A stretch of DNA of 64,000 nt from Saccharicrinis carchari (GCF_900182605.1 NZ_FXTB01000003.1:62001-126000); one strand, 5' to 3'. Positions 7,582-17,268 are shown, counted from the first letter of the stretch. Numbers and translations: made by a program. The notes: a model not told the origin generated them from the letters alone.

Positions 7582-10188
7582 TTACAATTCTATTCCTATT
7601 AATAATACGTCATCCACTTGCTTTTCGTTACCCATCCATCGGTAAAAATCTTCCGAAAAATGTTTTTCGAAATGGGCTATGGTAAGTCCTTCTCTTTCTG
7701 TCAGGGCTTCTCTGATACGTTTAGATTGATATTTACGTCGTTTTTCTCCACCTATCTGATCCGGTAATCCATCGGAAAAGATAAATATTTTATCCCCACT
7801 CTGATAGGGTATTACGTGATTCTCAAAATCTTTTTCGACCTTTTTCAATAGCGGTTTACCACCAATGCCCTTGCGGGTTCCTTTATATTCAATTAATTCT
7901 CCGTTACGAAGTAAATATAATGGGTTGTGGGCACCCGCAAACTGAATAATCTTTTTTTCTTTATCTATTTTACACAGAGCCAAGTCCATACCATCGCGGC
8001 CATTGTTACCTTCCTCGTATTGCTTTAGTGTGTTACGAACGCCTTCGTGCAACATATCCAGAATTTTAGCGGCCCCAAAGTTATTATCGAGGTTTACAAT
8101 GTTGTTTAGCAAAAAATAGCCAATAAACGACAACAAAGCACCCGGAACACCATGTCCTGTGCAGTCTACGGCTGCCACATAAAAAGTTTCATCTTTTTTA
8201 ACAAACCACGGAAAATCTCCACTAACCACATCTTTAGGACGGTAAAATATAAAGGAACGCGAAAAATGACGCTGAAGAAAAGAAGTGTCTGGCAATATGG
8301 ATGTTTGTATCCTTTGTGCGTAGTTTATACTGTCGGATATTTTTTTATTCTTCTCCTTAATTTCCTGTTCAATCTTTTTTATCTCCGTCATATCGTGGGC
8401 TACAAACAGCACGGACTCCAGCTGCTTGTCGTCGTCAAATTCGGGAATAGCCTTGATTTGCATTATCCTTTCGCCTTCGGGACTTGTCATTTCCACCTCA
8501 TCAATAATCTGCTCTTGACTACTTTTAATTTCTACAAGGACCTCATTCACAAATTCCAGAAAACGCTGGTCTATTTCTAAGTCGTCAATTCTTTTTTTGG
8601 TAAGTTCTCCCTTGTCAATCCCTATAAAATTAGACACCACAGGATTGGCATATAACAATTTACCCGTGGTGTTGATGCGTAAAATCATATCCGGCGAATT
8701 TTCCGAAAGCGATTGCATCTTACTTTTCATGCGTTGTTCTTTCTCTACTCGGAATCGTTCGGTTATATCCTGGGTATTAAATATGATACCGCGGATAGCC
8801 GGGTCGTGCAACAGGTTTTTCCCTTTGGTTTCAAGGTAAAGCCTCTCACCCGATTTTTTCAGATAGGCATACTGTGCTTCACTTTCGCCACCCGGGGTTT
8901 GCAATAGGTAATTAAATAAGTTGTTGATGGCCTTATATCCTTTGGGCGTCATCAGCTCAGGATCCATACCCTGGATGTCCTCATCATCTTTGTAGCCCAG
9001 GATACGCTTTGCCGATGGACTTTCAAACACCAGGTTTTGATTAGCATCGTAAATCGAAATAAATTCCGAAGCATTGGTAAGTAATGCAACCAATCGCTTA
9101 TGTCCATTTTCTACCTCCTGCACCTTTGTTTCCAGCAATTCGTTAGACTGCTCCAGTTCTTCCTGGGCAATCATCATTTCCTGTGCATTCTGCTTAAGCT
9201 TCTCCTGATTTTGCTGTAAAGTAAGCGTCATCTTTTGCGACTCTTGCAGCAGTACTTCGGTTTTTGCATTTATTTTTTGGGCATAAATTGTACGACCTAT
9301 CATACTACCCAGCTCTTCTATAAAGCTAGTTTTATATTCCGGTAATCTGTTATGCAAAAAAGCTACCTCTATAATTCCCTGCAATTCTTCCTCTTGCAGC
9401 AGTGGTAATATAACCAGGCTTTTGGGTTTGGCATCATTTATTAATCCGGAGGTTACCGTAAAGTAATCGTCAGGAATTTCGGTACGGTATATCATGGCTT
9501 TTTCAAAAGCCACCTGCCCTACCAAACCACAACCTATGTTGTATTCCTGGTTTACATAGCGCCTTCGGTTAAAAGCGTACGTGGCTTTATTTATCAATTT
9601 ATCGTTATCCAAAAGATAAAAAGCACCTTGAACACCATCGGTATAGTTTATTATGGCTTTTACGATTTGTATTGAGAGTTCATCTATATTACGATAGGTG
9701 CGCAACACCTCATTTATTAACTCTTTACCTTTGGTTATCCACTTTAATTCTTCTTCTCTTTTATTAGTACCTTTTAAATCACGTGCCAGTTGTAAGAGAG
9801 ATGAATCGCTGTATTCGAGCTTCTCTATTTTATCGTACTCACGGTTTCTAATTAATTCTGCCACCTTAACATTACTCTGCAGCTGTAACTTTAATTCATC
9901 ACTCCTTTGTTTTTCTCTTTTCTTAATTTTACGAATATAATTAAGGGTTACTGTTGCACCCATCCATACACAGGCTATAAGTCCATCTACAAACCAAACC
10001 AGCGCGTTGCTATGGATTTGCAAGATTGTTGCCATAGAAAACGGTAGTTTATTCAAATCTGCAAAACCTGCCCACGACAGCAAGTAAACCAGCATCAGGA
10101 GTAGGACCAGAAAAAAACGTTCCTGCTCTTCTATCCATGATAAGTTGAGATATTCCTTTGTATATTTTTTTATTATTTTGGCAGGCAT
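7582..10188 (-). CDS. Membrane GAF-PAS-PAS SpoIIE-type PP2C phosphatase (SiaA-like)
   Basis: 868 aa. Layout: two membrane segments (about 25-45 and 65-85), a GAF domain (about 170-300), a coiled coil (about 310-360), two PAS domains (about 360-600) and a SpoIIE/PP2C phosphatase domain to the end. Catalytic motifs are intact: VVSGDF, VDCTGHGVPGA, DGMDLALC and FSDGLPDQIGG, which supply the metal-binding aspartates. Predicted role: dephosphorylate the SiaC-like phosphoprotein in response to a signal sensed by GAF/PAS. Classical SiaA has a periplasmic sensor and HAMP; here the input half is replaced by GAF and PAS. It lies upstream of siaB-siaC with 27-bp spacing and 35 bp after a GAF protein. 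Confidence 0.85.
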   Translation of the reverse strand: MPAKIIKKYTKEYLNLSWIEEQERFFLVLLLMLVYLLSWAGFADLNKLPFSMATILQIHSNALVWFVDGLIACVWMGATVTLNYIRKIKKREKQRSDELKLQLQSNVKVAELIRNREYDKIEKLEYSDSSLLQLARDLKGTNKREEELKWITKGKELINEVLRTYRNIDELSIQIVKAIINYTDGVQGAFYLLDNDKLINKATYAFNRRRYVNQEYNIGCGLVGQVAFEKAMIYRTEIPDDYFTVTSGLINDAKPKSLVILPLLQEEELQGIIEVAFLHNRLPEYKTSFIEELGSMIGRTIYAQKINAKTEVLLQESQKMTLTLQQNQEKLKQNAQEMMIAQEELEQSNELLETKVQEVENGHKRLVALLTNASEFISIYDANQNLVFESPSAKRILGYKDDEDIQGMDPELMTPKGYKAINNLFNYLLQTPGGESEAQYAYLKKSGERLYLETKGKNLLHDPAIRGIIFNTQDITERFRVEKEQRMKSKMQSLSENSPDMILRINTTGKLLYANPVVSNFIGIDKGELTKKRIDDLEIDQRFLEFVNEVLVEIKSSQEQIIDEVEMTSPEGERIMQIKAIPEFDDDKQLESVLFVAHDMTEIKKIEQEIKEKNKKISDSINYAQRIQTSILPDTSFLQRHFSRSFIFYRPKDVVSGDFPWFVKKDETFYVAAVDCTGHGVPGALLSFIGYFLLNNIVNLDNNFGAAKILDMLHEGVRNTLKQYEEGNNGRDGMDLALCKIDKEKKIIQFAGAHNPLYLLRNGELIEYKGTRKGIGGKPLLKKVEKDFENHVIPYQSGDKIFIFSDGLPDQIGGEKRRKYQSKRIREALTEREGLTIAHFEKHFSEDFYRWMGNEKQVDDVLLIGIEL

Positions 10189-10223
10189 TATTTCATTTTT
10201 ATTATTGAAACTACCATTCTACA

Positions 10224-10994
10224 TTAAAGTTCCACTATACTTGCAATGCTTTTATTCAGTTGAGGCCAATGCTTGTTCAGATGCATATTGGCAAAACCGG
10301 CTACTTCTATTAAGCCTATACAGTTATTGTTTTTTACAATAGGTAACAAATAAATATTACAGGGCTTGGATAATCCCGATCCCGATTCTATAGAGAAATA
10401 ATCCTGGGGTACATCATCTATGCGCCTGGCTGTTTTATCTGCCACTGCTTGCCCATTTAGTCCCTCTCCACAACTAAAATCGCCGGGATGAAAATCACTA
10501 CTGAGCCCGTAGCTGCCTTTTACGGTAAATTTATCAGAAGGTTTGTCATAAAAGTAACAAATACCCAAACCAAGCTCATAAACGGTGGATATTTCAATTA
10601 ATAGCCCATTAGCTAAATCGTTTAAATCAGTACAATTGCTTAGTTTATTGATGATTTGGGTGGCTATGCTGTTTATATCTTCGTTATCGCTCATTTTGTT
10701 TTTGTGTTGGTTGCTTAACTCTGCAATTGTGCTCTGCAAACGTTCAATTTCCTGTTTATGCTGGCTGCCGGCTTTTTTTGTTTGTATTTCTGTTTCTTCT
10801 TTTTGTGCCATCGTTTCTTTTAACAGCCTGTCGGCCACATAAACCAGTGATAAAAACAATGCAAAAGAAATAAATTCGAACACAAAATATTTGGGCATCA
10901 ACTGCGCATGGCCAATGAAAAAATACTTTGCTAGCGCAAATAAAAAAGCTCCACCGGCCAAATAATATATTTTGCCAATTGTATTTTTGCTCAT
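10224..10994 (-). CDS. Membrane-anchored GAF-domain protein
   Basis: 256 aa: two membrane segments (about 8-30 and 35-55), a coiled coil (about 60-100) and a GAF domain to the C-terminus, with no kinase, phosphatase or cyclase domain. The GAF domain carries GEGLNGQ and a DVPQDYFSIESG segment shared with the GAF domains of the PP2C protein and the 13380-15254 sensor, so the three are paralogous. It sits between the CheB-domain gene (10 bp) and the PP2C gene (35 bp). It may lend a sensory subunit to one of these (inference). Confidence 0.75.
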   Translation of the reverse strand: MSKNTIGKIYYLAGGAFLFALAKYFFIGHAQLMPKYFVFEFISFALFLSLVYVADRLLKETMAQKEETEIQTKKAGSQHKQEIERLQSTIAELSNQHKNKMSDNEDINSIATQIINKLSNCTDLNDLANGLLIEISTVYELGLGICYFYDKPSDKFTVKGSYGLSSDFHPGDFSCGEGLNGQAVADKTARRIDDVPQDYFSIESGSGLSKPCNIYLLPIVKNNNCIGLIEVAGFANMHLNKHWPQLNKSIASIVEL

Positions 10995-11004
10995 AGATGA
11001 AAAA

Positions 11005-11580
11005 CTAAAGATTATTTAAAAAATCAATTATCCCCTGGGGCGATAAAATCTGATCAGGAGTAAACAATTGCAATACCGCTTTGGGCATTGTTTCCATATC
11101 GCAGGTTGCAGGATCCTGCACAATAGTATAGCCATTTTTGTCATATACCTGTTTCATCCCTGCGGCACCATCTTTATTGGCACCGGTGAGCATTATACCC
11201 ACCATTTTATCGCGAAACACGGTAGCAGCCGACGAAAATGTATAATCAATAGAAGGCCGCGAATGGTTCAAAACATCTTCTGTTGACAAGCTTATAGAAG
11301 CATCAATTTCGATAAACATATGATAGTTGGAAGGAGCCAGATATACATTGCCCGGCTCGATACGATCCTTATCAAACGGTTCAATAACGGGCAGCTTAGA
11401 TTTTATTTGCAATCCCTCTAGTAAGCCTGTGCGTAAATGCTTTAGTCTATGCATACTAATGATAATGGGATATTTAAAATCCGCTTGAATATGAGACAGT
11501 ATTTTTGACACAACTGAAAAGCTTCCGGCGGATCCGCCAATTACAACCGCTTTGCATGATGATATTTTTTTTTGGTGCAT
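11005..11580 (-). CDS. Stand-alone CheB methylesterase domain
   Basis: 191 aa, only the catalytic half of CheB, lacking the receiver domain that normally inhibits the enzyme until phosphorylated. The triad is intact: Ser17 in GGSAGS, His44 in SMHRL, and Asp137 in TGANKDG. Predicted reaction: hydrolysis of glutamyl methyl esters on chemoreceptors, or on a receptor-like target. It follows a degenerate CheR by 12 bp and a normal CheR before that. This resembles a split version of the CheB-CheR-PAS fusions common in environmental bacteria. With no receiver it should be constitutively active or regulated by a partner. Confidence 0.85.
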   Translation of the reverse strand: MHQKKISSCKAVVIGGSAGSFSVVSKILSHIQADFKYPIIISMHRLKHLRTGLLEGLQIKSKLPVIEPFDKDRIEPGNVYLAPSNYHMFIEIDASISLSTEDVLNHSRPSIDYTFSSAATVFRDKMVGIMLTGANKDGAAGMKQVYDKNGYTIVQDPATCDMETMPKAVLQLFTPDQILSPQGIIDFLNNL

Positions 11581-11592
11581 GCTTACCTAGTT

Positions 11593-12399
11593 TTACATTA
11601 CGCGATATATTTGTTCTTCCTTATCGTATAAACTAAAACACCGCTCATTTACCTTGCTTATTTTTTCCTTTATACCCAAAACCAAATATGCTCCTTTTCC
11701 TAAACATTGATGCAGATATTTTTCGGCTGCACATTGCCTCGTACCATTATAATAAATCATCCGATTTCGAAAAAAAGCTATACTAATATTAGCTGCCGGA
11801 ATCTGGTTAAAATAATTACCGTGCAAAAATTCTACGTTTTTTAATAAACGCATATCTATTCCTAAAAAACCATCTTTGTCGGTAAAGTAATCTTCGAAAT
11901 TACTATCCAACTCCAGGCGCCTAAAGTTCTTTTTGTCAATCTCTATCTTTTTACTTTTTATTTTTCCACTCTTTATTTCGTTTATTCGTTGAATACTGCT
12001 AACGTTGCAAAATATCTTAGCTTTAGGTATCAGTTTTTCCTCTTCTAAAATAACAAGCAGCGAAAACAGTTCATGCGCCGATACTAAATCCGGAAACCAG
12101 AAGGATAAATTATCGCTCATGGCAGGCAGTAGTTTTACGCGTAGTGTACGCCAAAAAGACGGACCTCGAAACATTTCGCTGTCATTTACCGGAAATGTAT
12201 AGCAAAAATCATCAATTACTTCACCCGATTTTATTTGCTGAATAAAAACATCTGTTTTTTTAATATTTAACGTACTGTAAACAAAGGCAAACCTACGCCT
12301 TAGAAATGAAAAAGCATAATTACTATAATCCACGTTAAGCCGGTTCGATAGTGCTGCAGTAATTTCCCTTATATCTTTAATGCTGGGACTAATAGACAT
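11593..12399 (-). CDS. Degenerate CheR-like methyltransferase
   Basis: 268 aa, aligning end to end with the neighbouring CheR proteins but with the SAM site eroded. Canonical CheR has IWSAGCSSGEELY; here residues 100-112 read FWFPDLVSAHELF, so the two glycines, the cysteine and the first glutamate are replaced (Asp104, Leu105, Ala108, His109). The second hallmark FCRNVLIYF has become FFRNRMIYY, keeping the RN pair. The reading frame is intact over the full length, so this looks like a maintained pseudoenzyme, not a dying gene. It starts 2 bp after the stop of a normal CheR (12402), suggesting translational coupling and perhaps a heterodimer or regulatory role (inference). Confidence 0.8.
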   Translation of the reverse strand: MSISPSIKDIREITAALSNRLNVDYSNYAFSFLRRRFAFVYSTLNIKKTDVFIQQIKSGEVIDDFCYTFPVNDSEMFRGPSFWRTLRVKLLPAMSDNLSFWFPDLVSAHELFSLLVILEEEKLIPKAKIFCNVSSIQRINEIKSGKIKSKKIEIDKKNFRRLELDSNFEDYFTDKDGFLGIDMRLLKNVEFLHGNYFNQIPAANISIAFFRNRMIYYNGTRQCAAEKYLHQCLGKGAYLVLGIKEKISKVNERCFSLYDKEEQIYRVM

Positions 12400-12401
12400 G
12401 A

Positions 12402-13244
12402 TTACTTCTCTGATAAGTGAAAAATATTGCTTTTGGTATATACCATACCATGTTTTACAAAACGCGTTTTAATAAAACCATGTAAGGCTTCGTGCGAACC
12501 TAAAATGAGTACACCTCCATCGTGCAGTTTATCAAAAAACTTTCGTAAAATTTTAAGTTGCAGGTCGGGGTTGAAATAAATTAATACGTTACGGCAAAAA
12601 ATAATATCGAACTTGTGATAAAAAGGAATCTCCTGTGCGACCAAATCGTGTTTTTCAAATTTTGGAATACGGGAAATAAAATCCCTTACTCTAATGGTAT
12701 CCAATTCTTTATCTACATCAAAATAATGTTCAAAAGGTTTGGCTTTAGGCTTTATTTTGCGCATTAACTGATCGTACACCTCTATATATTTGGCATTAAA
12801 CTGAAAGGTATACGCTGCATCTTTGGCCATTTTAAGCACACGGTTATTAATATCGGTAGCCACTACATTTGCTTTGCTTAGCAATTGCATTTCATTTAAC
12901 AAAATAAGGTTTGAATACACCTCTTGCCCTGTAGAACAACCGGCATGCCAAATATTTATCTTTTGCTTTGATTTTAACCTTGGCATCACCTCGGTATACA
13001 GATATTCCCATATCTCCTGATTACGGAACAGCTCGGTAGTGTTTACTGTAATATCGTTTACCAATTGTTCTACAAAAGCCACATCTTGTTTCGCTTTTGT
13101 AAGCAGACCTTTGAGGCTCAAACCATTTTCTGTTTGAATTTTATCAATTCGTCTTTGTATAGAGTTGTCGGAATAATCGCAAAAATCATAGGGTGTATTC
13201 CTGCTTAACTCCTGTAAAAAATCTTTATGTGAAATATCAGTCAC
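12402..13244 (-). CDS. CheR-type protein-glutamate methyltransferase
   Basis: 280 aa. SAM-dependent methyltransferase that would methylate glutamates of chemoreceptors. It has the helical N-terminal domain with the NTTELFRN segment, the SAM-binding motif IWHAGCSTGQEVY and the FCRNVLIYF motif. It is the intact partner of the degenerate copy that follows, and is distinct from the second CheR at 18200. It lacks a TPR or PAS extension. With the CheB domain at 11005 it forms a second adaptation set away from the main CheA operon, next to PP2C and GAF sensors. Confidence 0.88.
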   Translation of the reverse strand: MTDISHKDFLQELSRNTPYDFCDYSDNSIQRRIDKIQTENGLSLKGLLTKAKQDVAFVEQLVNDITVNTTELFRNQEIWEYLYTEVMPRLKSKQKINIWHAGCSTGQEVYSNLILLNEMQLLSKANVVATDINNRVLKMAKDAAYTFQFNAKYIEVYDQLMRKIKPKAKPFEHYFDVDKELDTIRVRDFISRIPKFEKHDLVAQEIPFYHKFDIIFCRNVLIYFNPDLQLKILRKFFDKLHDGGVLILGSHEALHGFIKTRFVKHGMVYTKSNIFHLSEK

Positions 13245-13379
13245 TCAGTTAATTTTAAAATATTGTAGTGCACTTTATTTTTTTTGTTCACCTAAAGCGG
13301 CGTGCACAATGTTAATACTTATCCTAAATATTGTTTTTATCGGGTTCGGACAAGCTAATCACAAGTCCTGTTATTGTAG

Positions 13380-15254
13380 TTAAAACAACTCTACCTCAAC
13401 ATTTTGAATAAAAGCGGTAAACGACCAATCCTCTCCTACTTGTGCCTCGGAAAGAAGGAAGAGTACCGGAATATCATCTCCAAATTTATTTTTGATAGGC
13501 ACCTCTTTTCGTTCGCCGACTATTTTAGCTTCGCCACTTGTAATGTACGCTTTAACAAAAGGATCCTTTTCCATCGTTTCGGGCGAGAACAGCATAGATA
13601 TATGATTCCCGAGCACTTCGTTTCGGGTATAGCCCCAAAGCTTTTCGGCTGCTTCGTTAAAGAACTCCAGTATACCTTCTTTGTTAATAGTTATTATGGC
13701 ATCGAGTGCACCTTCAAGTGTTTTCTCATTTCGTATTTTTACGGCTTCTATTTCTTTAAACTGTTCTTTCATTTCGTCACGCGCCTGTTCCAACAGTTTA
13801 CCCAACTCCTCCTTGGAGCTCTTCATCTGCTCTTCCATGTACACTTGCTCGGTAATATCGTTTTCCAAACTTAGTATTTTAACTATATCGCCCTGGTTAT
13901 CCATCACCGGGGTGTAGGTTGTCAGTAAAAATATTTCATCACCAAGTTTAGTTCTGCGTCTCACTCTACCTTTAAAATTTTGCCCTTTCTTTAGATCCTG
14001 CAATATTTTAGTCAGCTCATCGCTCTCATCGTTAAAGAAGAATATCTTCAGATTTTGGCCTTCTATCTCCGAAGCCTGATATTTAAATGTTTCCAGAAAA
14101 AGTTGATTGACTGAGATGAGTGTACCGTCGGTTTCGAACTCACAACTGATGGCGGAATTATCGATGGCTTCTAAAATACCTTTGCGTTCTACCTCGCGTC
14201 GATCTGATTCCTCCTGTGTGGCCTGCATTTCTTCGAGGTTTTGCCTTAGCTCTTCCTCCTGCTGCGACATTTTTTCGGCTTGTATTTGTGTTTCGTGCAG
14301 CAGCTTGGTAGTTTGTATGTTTATCTGTACGGTTGAAATAGTAGTGGCAATACTTTCGGCCGTTTTTTCCACAAATTCAATTTCGTAGGGTTCAAACTCA
14401 TTAAAGGAGGCCAGCTCAATAACACCATATATTTCGTTATTTACCTTTAATGGCACAATTAGGATGGCCTTGGGGTTGGCCTGCCCCAATCCCGAGGTAA
14501 TAGTAATGTATTCATTGGGTACATCCGTAATATAAATGGTTTGCTTTTCGATGGCACAACGACCAATGAGGCCTTCATCGAACTGTATTTGCTTGTTGGC
14601 AAACTTTTTTCTATCGAAAGCGATACAGGCTGTCAAATCAAAGTACTTATCACCGTGCGTATTGTTGAGCAAGAAAAAGCCACCCTGATTGATTTTTAAA
14701 TAATTAACCATGTAGCTTATTATATTATAGGACAGTTCTTCCAGGTTATCGTTATTTTTACGCAGTATTTCAGCAAACTGAGCCAAACCCTGCGTTACCC
14801 AGTTTCTTTGCTCCTCTTGAATTTTTCCCTGCTCTTGCTTATTTCTGTTTTTAATCAGATAGTCGCGCAATTTTAAAAGCGACTTGCTAAGAAGGTCCTT
14901 TTTTAACGAATCCAAATTAACATTATCAAGGTTACCCTGTCTGAGGTTATTGATAAACTTTAAAACCATATCGCCTCTGCGGGCTTGCGCTTTAATATAT
15001 TTATTTTGTTTTCGGACAGTATGAACGAAGCGCTGGGCTAAAAAATAACCTGCAACACCAGTCATAGCGGGCAACATTATTAACACCCACATGCCGGGAA
15101 ACAAATAAAACATATCGGCAATAGTTCTATTGGATTGCATAAACACGTGCGAATTTAAGTTAGTTAAAACCACAACAAGTAAAACCACTAATCCGAACAG
15201 GGTACCTCCAAAAGTATATTTTCCTGTAATACGCGACAATTGTATCTTTTTCAC
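13380..15254 (-). CDS. Membrane GAF-PAS-PAS sensor without output domain
   Basis: 624 aa. Two membrane segments (about 15-38 and 48-72), a linker helix, a GAF domain (about 170-310) containing FDEGLIGRC and DVPNEYITITSG, a coiled coil (about 315-355), and two PAS domains (about 360-480 and 505-620). The protein stops within a few residues of the last PAS domain, so there is no kinase, cyclase, phosphatase or MCP module. It must signal through a partner. The architecture mirrors the input half of the PP2C protein at 7582, suggesting duplication. It is 135 bp upstream of the cheR gene, with about 400 bp of non-coding DNA before it, so it may start its own transcript. Confidence 0.78.
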   Translation of the reverse strand: MKKIQLSRITGKYTFGGTLFGLVVLLVVVLTNLNSHVFMQSNRTIADMFYLFPGMWVLIMLPAMTGVAGYFLAQRFVHTVRKQNKYIKAQARRGDMVLKFINNLRQGNLDNVNLDSLKKDLLSKSLLKLRDYLIKNRNKQEQGKIQEEQRNWVTQGLAQFAEILRKNNDNLEELSYNIISYMVNYLKINQGGFFLLNNTHGDKYFDLTACIAFDRKKFANKQIQFDEGLIGRCAIEKQTIYITDVPNEYITITSGLGQANPKAILIVPLKVNNEIYGVIELASFNEFEPYEIEFVEKTAESIATTISTVQINIQTTKLLHETQIQAEKMSQQEEELRQNLEEMQATQEESDRREVERKGILEAIDNSAISCEFETDGTLISVNQLFLETFKYQASEIEGQNLKIFFFNDESDELTKILQDLKKGQNFKGRVRRRTKLGDEIFLLTTYTPVMDNQGDIVKILSLENDITEQVYMEEQMKSSKEELGKLLEQARDEMKEQFKEIEAVKIRNEKTLEGALDAIITINKEGILEFFNEAAEKLWGYTRNEVLGNHISMLFSPETMEKDPFVKAYITSGEAKIVGERKEVPIKNKFGDDIPVLFLLSEAQVGEDWSFTAFIQNVEVELF

Positions 15255-15651
15255 AACGTTTATATTAAAATAATTGTATTGAAACAGTTTTTCTCAACAA
15301 GTCTGATATGAATAATTATTGCTTAGCTGTTCTCATCTTAATAAAATTGAAAAACCCTATTATTTGGCACAGCTGCGCTCGCATGCTATTACTGATTATT
15401 ACCAGTTTTTTAATGCACCGTATACTCCAATACGATAGAACCCTGAAAAGGGTTCATCTTTTTAAGGGTTAATTATTCAAAAGGTAAGATTTAATGGTTA
15501 TGTTAGGACGGGAGTATAGATTTGGCCATTGTACAGTTTCATTTAACCCGCTATCCCTATGGCCCTTGCAGTGTCCAATCAGATAGTAGGCGCTCGTACA
15601 TTTAAGCTTTATAGAGCAGTATCTCCAAACAGGCTTAATACCTGCTGCCTG
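15255..15651. other. Non-coding gap between the two signalling gene runs
   Basis: No convincing gene in about 400 bp. A short hairpin GAACCCT-GAAA-AGGGTTC lies at 15438-15455 with a modest T-tract only on its plus side. A second inverted repeat, AACAGGC/GCCTGTT at 15628-15653, overlaps the cheB stop codon but has no T-tract. The gap probably separates the CheA-containing operon from the downstream GAF/PAS-CheR run and holds the latter's promoter, which I could not pinpoint. Confidence 0.5.
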
Positions 15652-16773
15652 TTACTTTTTTTTCAACATGTAAGGAGCTATTTCGCTTAGCGCCATAATC
15701 TTATCCACGGCACCTAACTTAGCCGCTTCTTTTGGCATTCCGTACACCACCGAGCTGGCTTCGTCCTGTGCAATAGTATGAGCACCCACTTCCTTTAACT
15801 CCAACAAACCTTTTGCCCCGTCGTTTCCCATTCCTGTAAGGAGTATGCCTGTTGCATTAGAACCGGCATAGCGCGACGCGCTACGAAAAAGCACATCTAC
15901 CGAGGGGCGGTGTCTATTTACCAATGGCCCTTCTTTAACTTCTACAAAATATTCACGGCCCACTCTTTTAAGGAGCATATGATAATTACCCGGAGCTATT
16001 AACACCCTGCCCTGATACAGCTTGTCGCCATTTTCAGCTTCCTTTACTTCGAGTTCGCATATATTGTTGAGGCTGTTGGCAAACGATTTTGTAAATCCTT
16101 CGGGCATATGTTGTACAATGGCAATACCTGGCATTTTATCCGGCAGGTTCTGTAAAAATTGACGTATAGCTTCGGTGCCTCCGGTTGAAGCTCCCAGCAC
16201 TATAATTTTTTCTGTTTGACCTATGCGGTCAGAAGCCGATGCTTTATCTAAAATAACGTCGGCGGAGTATTTTGGCCTAACGCCCATAAACTTGCGCTGC
16301 CGATCGTTTGTTACCCCCTGCTCCGTACCAGGAGAAGTAGGGCCATAGCTTTTCTTGCGCAAAAGCTTAACCTGGGAAGCTGCCTTAACGGCATCACAAA
16401 TCAATATTTTTGATTCGTTGATAAATTTGGCCGCATTCATGGCTGGCTTGCCAATTATTTCTGATGCACCGTACTCTAGGGCCTTCATAGCCACTTCGGT
16501 ACCTTCAGTAGTTAAAGAGGATATGATGACTACCGGAATGGGGTGCTGCGACATGATTTTTCGTAGAAAGGTCAAACCGTCCATGCGCGGCATTTCGATA
16601 TCCAGGGTGATAACATCCGGAACCTCTTTCATAATTTTTTTTACCGCTATAATAGGATCTGCTGCGGTATCCATCACCTCTATTTCCGGATCTGATTCTA
16701 AAATGGACGATAGACTCTGCCTTACCACTGCCGAATCATCGACAACTAATACCCGTATTTTTTTCATCCTCAT
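15652..16773 (-). CDS. cheB: Chemotaxis methylesterase/response regulator CheB
   Basis: 373 aa, normal length. Receiver domain (about 4-120) with acidic pair VVDD and phosphoacceptor Asp58 in TLDIEMP, a linker, then the methylesterase/glutamine-deamidase domain (about 185-373). Catalytic Ser196 (GASTGG), His222 (VQHMPEG) and Asp318 (GMGNDG) are all present. It would remove receptor methyl groups when phosphorylated by CheA, giving adaptation. The second methionine (MKKIRVL) may be the true start. It is the last gene of the CheA operon, 27 bp after cheD. Confidence 0.93.
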   Translation of the reverse strand: MRMKKIRVLVVDDSAVVRQSLSSILESDPEIEVMDTAADPIIAVKKIMKEVPDVITLDIEMPRMDGLTFLRKIMSQHPIPVVIISSLTTEGTEVAMKALEYGASEIIGKPAMNAAKFINESKILICDAVKAASQVKLLRKKSYGPTSPGTEQGVTNDRQRKFMGVRPKYSADVILDKASASDRIGQTEKIIVLGASTGGTEAIRQFLQNLPDKMPGIAIVQHMPEGFTKSFANSLNNICELEVKEAENGDKLYQGRVLIAPGNYHMLLKRVGREYFVEVKEGPLVNRHRPSVDVLFRSASRYAGSNATGILLTGMGNDGAKGLLELKEVGAHTIAQDEASSVVYGMPKEAAKLGAVDKIMALSEIAPYMLKKK

Positions 16774-16800
16774 AGAACAAGAATATAAAGTAGCTTTTAC

Positions 16801-17268
16801 TTAGTGCTTTTTATCTAATAATTTATGCCTCACCTCACCTGTATCCGTAAAAAATATTATTTTTCGACCTCTGCTACCACCAGTACTAGAGGCTACCACG
16901 GGAATTTTTCTTTCGTCCAGCATCAGGTGGGCGATTCGGATATTTCTTTCGCCAATCATTGTTTTAGCATTACCCGTATGCATAATCTCGCCCCCACCAA
17001 ATATTTTTGCCTGTAGGTTTTCGCTCTTCGACCCCAAAAAAAGCAATCTATCGATTAATTTATCAATGGCTATGTTGCCATATTTAGGGGATGCCAGATC
17101 ATTTCCGTTCCAGGTGGGCAACATAAAATGATTTATCCCCCCGATTTTTAATTTGGAGTCCCACAGACATACCGCCACGCAAGAACCCAGGATGGTTTTA
17201 ACAAGGTGAGGCTCCTTGCTTACAAAAAGTGAAGAAGGATATAGAAAATGTTGTAAATAATGGTTCAT
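16801..17268 (-). CDS. cheD: Chemoreceptor glutamine deamidase CheD
   Basis: 155 aa. CheD deamidates receptor glutamines to methyl-accepting glutamates and, in some species, acts with CheC. The catalytic cysteine lies in TILGSCVAVCLWD (Cys30) and the histidine in GGINHFMLP (His47); the later ASSTGGSRGRK segment is also typical. Size fits the family. It is 10 bp after the kinase-like gene and 27 bp before cheB. No cheC is seen in the window. Confidence 0.92.
   Translation of the reverse strand: MNHYLQHFLYPSSLFVSKEPHLVKTILGSCVAVCLWDSKLKIGGINHFMLPTWNGNDLASPKYGNIAIDKLIDRLLFLGSKSENLQAKIFGGGEIMHTGNAKTMIGERNIRIAHLMLDERKIPVVASSTGGSRGRKIIFFTDTGEVRHKLLDKKH

Noticed and set aside
13404-13874. 156-codon plus-strand frame opposite the GAF/PAS sensor
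   Set aside because: Antisense to a PAS-containing region with clear coding constraint; composition rich in Phe/Tyr/Cys is typical of a shadow frame.
15438-15455. Hairpin GAACCCT/AGGGTTC as terminator of the Che operon
   Set aside because: Its T-tract is on the plus side only, so it would not terminate minus-strand transcription.
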